Shown here piece by piece: positions 7,969 through 15,075 of a DNA stretch of 64,000 nucleotides (position 1 is its first letter; every line of letters starts with the position of its first letter). The position numbers and the translations under genes are program-made. This stretch comes from Caulobacter rhizosphaerae (lineage in GTDB: Bacteria > Pseudomonadota > Alphaproteobacteria > Caulobacterales > Caulobacteraceae): the NCBI RefSeq assembly GCF_010977555.1, contig NZ_CP048816.1:1-64000 (forward strand), in the 5' to 3' direction. The notes under the pieces are model-generated. The model had not been told where the DNA came from, ran no database searches, and was given only the letters and a program-made list of their open reading frames with translations.

Positions 7969-9974
7969 TCGCCTCTGGCCTTTCGGGCCATGGCGTCCCA
8001 GCGTTGATACTGCTCGACTTTGGCCGGATCCGGATCGCGATAGTCCTGCAGCCAGTAGCGGAACCAGTCGAGGTTTCTGCGGTAGGCGGCCAGGCGATGG
8101 CGCGGCTGGGCCAGCACGTGACGTTCCTGGGGAAAGACATAGAGCTCGACCGGCGTGCGGCTGTTGGACAGCCGGGCGAACAGTTCCATCGTTGGCCGAA
8201 ATTCCTGCTCGGGAAGCTGCATGAGAAGAGGCGCGGTGATGTGCTCGGTGTCGAGCGCCGCCGAGACCACCTTCCAGCGCTCTGGCGTCGCCTCGGGCGC
8301 GCCCAGTTTCCAGGCGCGGGCCAGGCCGTCGTGGATGTCGCGTCCGGCGACGCCGTTGAGCCAGTAGTAGGCGGGCTCGACCTGCAGGGACGCGATCGAA
8401 GCGGCGGCCAGAAGCTTGGTATGGCGCGCCACCCACATCGTCACCTCGCTGCCCATGCTCAGCGCGCCCATGCCCACCTTAGTCCGATCGATCAGACCTT
8501 GCCGGTCCAGCAACTCGACCGCCGCGGTCACACCCTCCAGGCCCGATTGGTAGTCGGCGACCATGTCGAGGTCCGCGCTCAGTGCGCGCGTGGGGTTGAC
8601 GCAGAGCGCGGCGATACCCGCCTGGGCTAGGGCGACCATCGGCCACTCGTCGCCGACGCCGCCGCGCAGATAGCCTTCGCAGCGATAGTAGTTGATGAAC
8701 AGCGGCGTGCGGCGGGATCCGGGGGTGCGGACCAGCTGGCCGGAGAAGGTGCGTCCCTTGGCGTCCCGCCAAATCAGGGTTTCGGCATGCACCGCGCCAT
8801 CATTGGGGGCGCTGCCGTTGGGGGCCGCCAGCACGACGCGACGGCCCGTGTCGATCGCGATGCGTTCCAGCCGAGGCGGGCTGAGCGCCCGGGCCGCGAC
8901 GCAGACCAGGGCCTCCGCGCCGACCGCGCAGGGCGTTCCGAACATCCCGCCGCCCAGTTGCCCGAGATCCTCGGCAATCCTGCGAACGCCGCCGCCGAGA
9001 GACCAAAGATAAAGATTGGAACGCAGCGCCACGTCGCTGGTGGCGAAGACGACTTGGTCGCGACCCGGCCGCCAGGCGATCCAGGTGGGGGATTGGCTAC
9101 GGCAGACCCCGCCACAGGACAGGATCGCACCGTCCGGCCGGACGACCTCCAAGGTCATCCGACCGTCACGCCAGACGAGCCGGGCGTGACCGAAGCCTCC
9201 CGACGACGAACTGGCGATCACGTGCTCGGCGGCGAAGACGTCCGGAGGCGCGGGCCGTGCGGCGTCCGCAGGAGCCGCCGTGAGCGCCTGGGTGGCCAGA
9301 TCCAAGCGCTTGGTGGTTTCGGGGGTCTGGCCCAGCAAGGCGTCGCGCTGGAACCAGCGGCCGGACAAGCGCTCGGGAGCCATGCGGCCGTTGAGCTCGA
9401 CGGCGCCGAACAGAGCCTGGGAGGGGTCGATGGTGTGATCGATGCGCACGCCGCTGTCGTATAGCGCCCGTTCGGCGTCGAGACCCTGCGCGCGTGTGGC
9501 GCGGACCACATAGGTCAGGTGGTTCCCGTCGAGTGAGAACTGATCGACGTCGGCCTCGTCACGCGTGACCGCCTGGCTTCCGGCCGCGTCAGCGCGCGAT
9601 CGCCAGACCTGGACCTGTCCGTCGATCAAGGCGCGATAATAGAGGTAGCGGGAATCACCCGACCACACCGGGGCCTCTTCCACCGGAACGCCCTCAGCCT
9701 TCCACAACGCCTGACCGCCGTCCCCGACCTTGCGGGCGGCCATGCTGGCGTCGAGAGGCGCGATCCACCAGCTCAGACTATAACGATTGCTGTCCAGCGA
9801 GGCCGCGCCTTGCCGGAACGCCACGCTTTGGCCATCCGGAGAAATGACGGGCGTGGCGATATCGACCGTCTCGATCAGCGCCGTCAGCGAGGGCTGCGGG
9901 ATCCGCGCGGTCGGCGTCGGCGGCGTGGAGGCCAAGCCGACCGCGACAAGCGCTCCGGAAAGCCAGATCACCAT
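7965..9974 (-). CDS. Lasso peptide isopeptidase (S9 prolyl-oligopeptidase family)
   Basis: A 669-residue secreted-type S9 hydrolase with an N-terminal signal-like segment (VIWLSGALVAVGLAS). A beta-propeller region is followed by an alpha/beta-hydrolase domain. The nucleophile is S506 in GALSMGSEV and the catalytic His is probably H619 in PQERHVLA. The acidic member should lie around residues 589-591, where the sequence reads LPEQEF, so a Glu may replace the usual Asp. Isopeptidases of this type in Caulobacter, Asticcacaulis and Sphingomonadales clusters hydrolyse the macrolactam bond of their own lasso peptide. The gene overlaps the end of the upstream receptor gene, so import and linearisation are probably co-expressed. 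Confidence 0.9.
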   Translation of the reverse strand: MVIWLSGALVAVGLASTPPTPTARIPQPSLTALIETVDIATPVISPDGQSVAFRQGAASLDSNRYSLSWWIAPLDASMAARKVGDGGQALWKAEGVPVEEAPVWSGDSRYLYYRALIDGQVQVWRSRADAAGSQAVTRDEADVDQFSLDGNHLTYVVRATRAQGLDAERALYDSGVRIDHTIDPSQALFGAVELNGRMAPERLSGRWFQRDALLGQTPETTKRLDLATQALTAAPADAARPAPPDVFAAEHVIASSSSGGFGHARLVWRDGRMTLEVVRPDGAILSCGGVCRSQSPTWIAWRPGRDQVVFATSDVALRSNLYLWSLGGGVRRIAEDLGQLGGGMFGTPCAVGAEALVCVAARALSPPRLERIAIDTGRRVVLAAPNGSAPNDGAVHAETLIWRDAKGRTFSGQLVRTPGSRRTPLFINYYRCEGYLRGGVGDEWPMVALAQAGIAALCVNPTRALSADLDMVADYQSGLEGVTAAVELLDRQGLIDRTKVGMGALSMGSEVTMWVARHTKLLAAASIASLQVEPAYYWLNGVAGRDIHDGLARAWKLGAPEATPERWKVVSAALDTEHITAPLLMQLPEQEFRPTMELFARLSNSRTPVELYVFPQERHVLAQPRHRLAAYRRNLDWFRYWLQDYRDPDPAKVEQYQRWDAMARKARGD

Positions 9975-12928
9975 GACTTGGTGATCTCCAGGGCGACGCG
10001 CCGGCCGCTGGGATCGGCCTTCTCGCCGTCATAACCGATGGCCGAGACCACGGTGCGCATCTCCGCGAAGGGCGGATCCCGGTCGAAGAGATTGGTCGCG
10101 GTCAGGGCCAGCCGAACACCGCGCAAGCGCGGGGCGTTATCAGGAACAGTGTAGGCCAGTTGAAGATCGGCCGTCGTCCAACTGTCGACCCCCTGGCGGG
10201 GTGAGACCGTCTGGTTTTCGTAGTTCGAGGTGAAGTTGACGAAGCCCGTCACTGTCCAAGGGCCCCGGCTCCAGCCAGCGCGACCGCGAAGGCGCAGGTC
10301 GGTTGGATTGCCGACCGTGCCAACGACGTCGACGGTGGGCGAAGTGTTGGTCACCTGTTGGTCTATCGAGAAGATGTAGCTGCCGGACAGGCCCAGGTTG
10401 ATGTCGCCCCACGGGGCGGAAATCGCGTAACCGACGTCGAGATCCAGGCCGCGCTGGCGCACCCGCGACAGATTGCGGTTGCGCAGATCGACGATAGCGG
10501 TCACCGCCGAGGCGGCGATGCCGCCGGGATTGTAGAGCAGCGGACTGGTGTAGTAGGCGGCGATCGTCGCCGCCGACGGATGGTCGTCGATCACCTCGCC
10601 ATAGAGATCGCGTTCGATCAGAATGTTGAACGCGTTGGCGTTCACATTGGCGATCCGGTCGCGGTAGTCGATGTCGTAATAGGTCGCCGAAACATTCAGG
10701 CCCGGGATCTGGCTTGGCTTATAGGTCAGACCGGCGGTCCACGTCGTCGCTTGCTCGGGATCCATGTCGGGCGCGTTCCCCAGCAGCGTCAGCACCGTGG
10801 TGTTTCCCGACGGCGACTGCGGATCGGTCAGGACCGACGGTTGATAGGCGTTGACGGACGGGCCCTGGCGCAGGTCCTGAAAGCTGGGCGCGCGGAAGGA
10901 TGTCCCATAGCTGGCCCGCAACAGCAGATCCGTCGTCGGCCGCCAGTCCAGGCCGATCTTGGGATTGGCCGTGGATCCGACGTCGCTGTAACGCTCGATC
11001 CGCCCCGCGACCGAGAGGTCCAGGGCCTGGATGCCGCTCACGCCCATGGTGGGGCTGACGAGCGGCGCGCGTAGTTCGGCATAGACCGCGGTGATGTCGC
11101 GTGTTGGGGGATATTCGGTCTGCGCCGTAAACGGACTGGCGCCGAACAGCAGGTAGGTCGAGGACTGAGTATAGCGCTCGGACCGTCGTTCCGCGCCGAG
11201 GGCGAGCCGGATTTGCCCGGCTGGCAGGGAGGCTAGCGGACCCTCCGCCCGCACGCCTGCCGACCAGGTCTTGAACAGGCTCTGGCTGGCGTACCAGCCA
11301 CGCACCGCGTCGATGGTCGCCCTTGGCGTCGAGCCTGGATCGCCAAAGACGTTGTAGGCGGTTGCAGGGTCGCTATCGGCCAGAGCGGCGGCCAATACGC
11401 TGCCGTTGGGTCCGTAGTTGTCGATCCGGTAGCGTTCCTGCTGTCGCGCCAAACCCCCTTGAACGGTGGCCGACCAGTCGCCGAGTTCCCGGGTGACGCC
11501 GGCCAAGCCATTGAAGGCGCGGACGCGGCCATTGGTATGGGTCGCGCCCAGATCTCCGGTGAAATCGTAGCGTACGAGGACCGGGTCGGTCCCGCCCAAG
11601 GGGTTGATATAGAACGGGTTGCTGGAGGGCACGCTGACGGTCAGGCGGTTGCCGCCGAGTATGCGCTGGTCAAAGGTTCTCTGGGCCGCCAGGCCTTGGA
11701 CGAAGACGCGCGTATGGGCCGACAGGGCCTGACGGCCCGACAGGTAGAGGCTGTGGCGACGTTGCTGGGGCAGCAGGTCGGCGTTTCGATAGGCGTCGGA
11801 AACGTTGTCCTGGCCGACGAGCAGTTGGTCGACGGTCAGATTCCCGCCGTCCTGGCCGGCGGGAATGGCGTAGCTCTGACCGCCGGCCAGGATCGTGCCG
11901 GGCGCGGCGTAGGGTTGGCGGTAGTCCGCGCCGCCGAACGCCCGAAGATCCTCGGTGGCGAAGGCGCGCGTGTCGGCCGCCAGCGCCTGGCGGTCGTAAT
12001 ACTCGTAGGCGAGCGTCGCGCCGCCGGCGCCCCAGATCTTGCCCAAGACAAGGCTGGCCTGGACCTCTCGCGCCTCGCCGTCGGCCGAGCCATACCGAAG
12101 GCGCGTCTCCGCGCCTTCGAAGCGATCGCGCATCACGAAATTGACCACGCCAGCCACGGCGTCGGAGCCGTAGAGCGCCGAGGCCCCGTCGGCCAGGACT
12201 TCGACCCGTTCGAGGGCCGAGGCGGGGATCACCGAAAGGTCGGTGAAGGTTCCGGCGATGCCGGCTCCGGCCGGACGCACGCCGTTGATCAGCACGAGGG
12301 TGGAATTGGAGCCCAGACCGCGCAGATTGACGCCGGAACCCATGGCCGTGTTGAACGGCGCGCCGTTGCGGCTGCTGGTCCCGGAGGTCGTTTCGCCTGG
12401 TCCGCCGCCAAAGTTCTGCGGCACGCTCTGCAAGATCTGCTGGGCGGTCGAGAAGCCCGCACGGTCGATATCCTGGCGCGTGATGACGATCGGATCGCCG
12501 CCGACCGGCGCCGCGCCTCGGATCCGCGTCCCGGTGACCACCAGTTCCGACAGCGTCTCAGCGACGCTGTCATGCGGCTCCCCCGGCGTGGTCTCGGCCG
12601 ACGTCCGGCGCAGGACGAGCTTGTCGCCGACCGGGACAAGGGTGAGGCCCGTGCCGGCCAGCAGGCGGTCGAACGCCTCGTCGGCGGTGAAACGGCCCTT
12701 GAGGGGCGGAGCGGTCTTGCCGACCACCAGCGCCTGGGAGACGACGACTTCGCGACCGCTGGCCAGGGCGACCGCCGAGAGGGCCTGACCAAGATCCTGG
12801 CGGCCAAGGTCGAAGGTCTGGGCGGGTCTGGCGGCGGGACGAGTCTGGGCTGCGGCGGTCCCGGCCAGGGTCAAGGCGAGCATAGCAGCGCTGGCGAGCA
12901 GGCAGCGTCGGGTCGAGATCGAGAACAT
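9968..12928 (-). CDS. TonB-dependent receptor with STN signalling domain, lasso-linked
   Basis: A 986-residue outer-membrane receptor. It has a signal peptide (RRCLLASAAMLALTLAGTAAAQ), then an STN domain at about residues 35-110 (FDLGRQDLGQALSAVALASG... then DEAFDRLLAGTGLTLVPVGDKLVLRR). A TonB-box/plug segment follows (SELVVTGTRIRGAAPVGGDPIVITRQDIDRAGF), then a long beta-barrel ending in an aromatic residue (ITKSW). The STN domain plus adjacent FecR and ECF sigma genes indicates cell-surface signalling. Its linkage to the isopeptidase suggests the ligand is the cluster's own lasso peptide or an analogue. ATG 12928 has a strong GGGGGA ribosome-binding site; the frame opens further upstream without a better start. 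Confidence 0.92.
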   Translation of the reverse strand: MFSISTRRCLLASAAMLALTLAGTAAAQTRPAARPAQTFDLGRQDLGQALSAVALASGREVVVSQALVVGKTAPPLKGRFTADEAFDRLLAGTGLTLVPVGDKLVLRRTSAETTPGEPHDSVAETLSELVVTGTRIRGAAPVGGDPIVITRQDIDRAGFSTAQQILQSVPQNFGGGPGETTSGTSSRNGAPFNTAMGSGVNLRGLGSNSTLVLINGVRPAGAGIAGTFTDLSVIPASALERVEVLADGASALYGSDAVAGVVNFVMRDRFEGAETRLRYGSADGEAREVQASLVLGKIWGAGGATLAYEYYDRQALAADTRAFATEDLRAFGGADYRQPYAAPGTILAGGQSYAIPAGQDGGNLTVDQLLVGQDNVSDAYRNADLLPQQRRHSLYLSGRQALSAHTRVFVQGLAAQRTFDQRILGGNRLTVSVPSSNPFYINPLGGTDPVLVRYDFTGDLGATHTNGRVRAFNGLAGVTRELGDWSATVQGGLARQQERYRIDNYGPNGSVLAAALADSDPATAYNVFGDPGSTPRATIDAVRGWYASQSLFKTWSAGVRAEGPLASLPAGQIRLALGAERRSERYTQSSTYLLFGASPFTAQTEYPPTRDITAVYAELRAPLVSPTMGVSGIQALDLSVAGRIERYSDVGSTANPKIGLDWRPTTDLLLRASYGTSFRAPSFQDLRQGPSVNAYQPSVLTDPQSPSGNTTVLTLLGNAPDMDPEQATTWTAGLTYKPSQIPGLNVSATYYDIDYRDRIANVNANAFNILIERDLYGEVIDDHPSAATIAAYYTSPLLYNPGGIAASAVTAIVDLRNRNLSRVRQRGLDLDVGYAISAPWGDINLGLSGSYIFSIDQQVTNTSPTVDVVGTVGNPTDLRLRGRAGWSRGPWTVTGFVNFTSNYENQTVSPRQGVDSWTTADLQLAYTVPDNAPRLRGVRLALTATNLFDRDPPFAEMRTVVSAIGYDGEKADPSGRRVALEITKSW

Positions 12929-13028
12929 ATATTCCCCCAAGGCGCGTGGACCGCGCGTTTCCTGGGGCGAAAGACGAGGGGCCGGGACCACACCCCCCAA
13001 AAAAATTCACGGACCCGTCACACGACCG

Positions 13029-14045
13029 TCAGGCCGCCAGCCGTTTGAGGACCAAGTCGCCCCCGGGCGCGGTTTCGACGGTCAGCCCGAAAGCCGCGGC
13101 CAGGGCGCGGGCCAGGCCCTCGGATCCCGTGACCCGGAAGACACCCGTGATCTTGAGCGACCCCAGGCCCGGCTCGCCGAACCGGATCTTGCGGGCGTTG
13201 TAGCGATTGGCGATGGCCACGACCTGGGCCAGCGACGCCTGGTCGAACCGCCGAAGTCCCGAGGGCCAGCTGGCTTCCACGGCCGAGGCGGGTTGCACGC
13301 CGCGGGTCTTAAGGTCCGGCCCCAGTCGGGTTAGTCGACCCGCTTGCAGGACCGCGACGTCAGCCTTGCCGCCGCGCGGCGCCAGGGTCGGACTGCCGGC
13401 GATCACCGTGACGTCCACCTGAGCCTCCGGCGCCAGGGCGAGGTCGAAAGTGGCGCCCTTGGCGGAGATGGTCAGCTTGCCGGCCTCGACGGCCAGATCG
13501 CCGCCGGCGCCGATGATCCGCGCCCGGCCCCGGTCGAGGCGCACGACCTGGCGGCCCGCCCGCTTCGAGACCGCCGCGTCGCTGTCGGTGTCGAGGATCA
13601 GGCGCGCGCCGTCGGCCAGGGCGACGGTGCGGATTTCGCCAAGCTGGGTGACATAATGGTCCCGGGCGTACCCGGTCCGCCAGCCGACAGCACCGAGCGC
13701 CGCGGCCGCGACGACACAGGCGGCCAGGGCCATGGCGGCCTTGCCGGCGTGAGCACGGCCACGAGGTTGGCGCTTGGCCAGGCGCAGATCGCTCAGGCGC
13801 GACTGGCCCAGGATCGCCGCGTCTTCGAAATGGTCGCTCAGGCGCTGGTAGGCCTTGGCGTGGGCGGCGTCGGCGCGCCAAGCGTCGAACGCGGCCTGGT
13901 GCGTCTGGGCGTGTGGCCCGCGCATGCGCGCGAACCACGCGGAGGCCTCCTGGCGCAGGCGCTCGTCCTGGTCGTTCGCCGTCATGCCGCGACCCGCTTC
14001 ACGTTTCGTCCCTGCCCCATGCGTCCGTTCAGTCTGGCCGGTCAT
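13029..14045 (-). CDS. FecR-family anti-sigma/sigma-regulator protein
   Basis: A protein of about 338 residues. The cytoplasmic N-terminal FecR domain reads RLRQEASAWFARMRGPHAQTHQAAFDAWRADAAHAKAYQRL (two consecutive parts of one helix bundle). A transmembrane helix follows (AAMALAACVVAAAALGAVGW), then a periplasmic FecR domain containing GEIRTVALADGARLILDTDS. The C-terminus (ITGVFRVTGSEGLARALAAAFGLTVE) is the STN-like end that contacts the receptor. It relays ligand occupancy from the TonB receptor to the ECF sigma factor. Its ATG overlaps the sigma-factor stop (ATGA). An alternative start at MTANDQDERLRQ is possible. Confidence 0.9.
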   Translation of the reverse strand: MTGQTERTHGAGTKREAGRGMTANDQDERLRQEASAWFARMRGPHAQTHQAAFDAWRADAAHAKAYQRLSDHFEDAAILGQSRLSDLRLAKRQPRGRAHAGKAAMALAACVVAAAALGAVGWRTGYARDHYVTQLGEIRTVALADGARLILDTDSDAAVSKRAGRQVVRLDRGRARIIGAGGDLAVEAGKLTISAKGATFDLALAPEAQVDVTVIAGSPTLAPRGGKADVAVLQAGRLTRLGPDLKTRGVQPASAVEASWPSGLRRFDQASLAQVVAIANRYNARKIRFGEPGLGSLKITGVFRVTGSEGLARALAAAFGLTVETAPGGDLVLKRLAA

Positions 14046-14599
14046 GCCTTGGAGAGGACGCGGTCTAGATGAGCGATGGCTTTGCTCATCTGCTTTTCGA
14101 CCCCGCCGAGGCTCATGCCAAGGTTCTTGGCGATCTGGGCGTAGGTGAGCCCGTCCAGGCGATGAAGCAAGAAGATCTCTCGCGTCTTGGGCTTGAGCTT
14201 CATCATCGCCGCCTCGTAGCGAGCCAGGGTCTGACTGGCCACCAGGGCCTGGTGCGGGTCGCTGTCGTTGGCCGCCCGCAGGTCGGGCGGCAAGGGCGCG
14301 AGCGAGCGTTCGATACGGCCCGAGGCGCTCTTGGCCCGGTCGCGCAGCAGGTTCAAGGAAATGCGCTTGAGGTAGGCTTCAGGGTTTTCCAGCGCCTGCT
14401 GCTCGCTGGCACGGGTCAGGCGCAGGAAAGCCTCTTGGACCAGATCCTTGGCCTCCTCGCGATCGGTCCGCCGGGCCAGCAGTCTGGCCAGGCGCGGGCC
14501 ATAGCTGCGGAACAGCGCGTCGATCTGGCCGCGATCGCGGCGGAGCGGCTCGTTCGGGGTGTCGTTCAGGTGGAAGGGGTCGAGCAGGAGGTCGGTCAT
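14042..14599 (-). CDS. ECF-family sigma factor, FecI-like
   Basis: A 185-residue sigma-70 group IV factor. Region 2 contains REEAKDLVQEAFLRLTRA and NPEAYLKRISLNLLRDRAKS. Region 4 contains MKLKPKTREIFLLHRLDGL followed by a helix-turn-helix (TYAQIAKNLGMSLGGVEKQMSKAIAHL). It is the first gene of the minus-strand operon sigma-FecR-receptor-isopeptidase. By analogy with FecI it should direct transcription of the receptor/isopeptidase genes and possibly of the biosynthetic genes. No ECF promoter could be assigned with confidence from sequence alone. Confidence 0.92.
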   Translation of the reverse strand: MTDLLLDPFHLNDTPNEPLRRDRGQIDALFRSYGPRLARLLARRTDREEAKDLVQEAFLRLTRASEQQALENPEAYLKRISLNLLRDRAKSASGRIERSLAPLPPDLRAANDSDPHQALVASQTLARYEAAMMKLKPKTREIFLLHRLDGLTYAQIAKNLGMSLGGVEKQMSKAIAHLDRVLSKA

Positions 14600-15075
14600 C
14601 GGCCTTCCTTCCTGTGCGGATCGATGGCGGGCGTCGTCACCAACCCGCCGTTGCTATGCTGGCCAGCGGCCATGTCTCGCCTCCGTGAGGCGCCGCCCGA
14701 CGAAGGTCGGGTCGTCCTTGAGACCATGGCTTGAGCAGCAGGGCGCGCGTCGTCGTCGACGCCTCTCGCGCAGGCGCGCCGGCCGCGCCGGGTGACGTCC
14801 GGACGCGGAGCGGTTCTATCAAGCGAGGTTCTCACGCCTCGACGCCGCGCTTTCAGCGGCGCGCCCGGAGTCTAGAACGCGGTTTCGCGGCTTGGCAAGG
14901 CTGGGCGATGGACGCGCCAAGGCGGGTGGGGGGCCCTGGCTGAGAGTGGCGGCGCGAACACGCTCCATGAGTTTGAAGCGCCCTCAAAAACATGCGGTAT
15001 TGACTGCCTCTTATTTTTTGGGAAGGTCATCGCAACGATAACAGCGGGTTGGGACACCCAACCCCCAGGGGTGGA
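14600..15075. other. Intergenic region between divergent sigma factor and TonB receptor genes
   Basis: A 476-bp divergent spacer with no convincing gene. The left two thirds are GC-rich. The right third is AT-richer and includes a TTATTTTTT run at 15011-15019 and a hairpin immediately before the receptor start. It should hold the promoters for both divergent operons, but no -35/-10 pair stood out well enough to call. Confidence 0.6.
15046..15064 (+). promoter_or_regulatory. Perfect 8-bp hairpin in the receptor leader
   Basis: GGGTTGGG and CCCAACCC flank an ACA loop. The hairpin lies 11 bp upstream of the first ATG of the TonB receptor and close to its ribosome-binding site (AGGGG). It could modulate translation initiation or mRNA stability; no partner is known. 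Confidence 0.4.
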
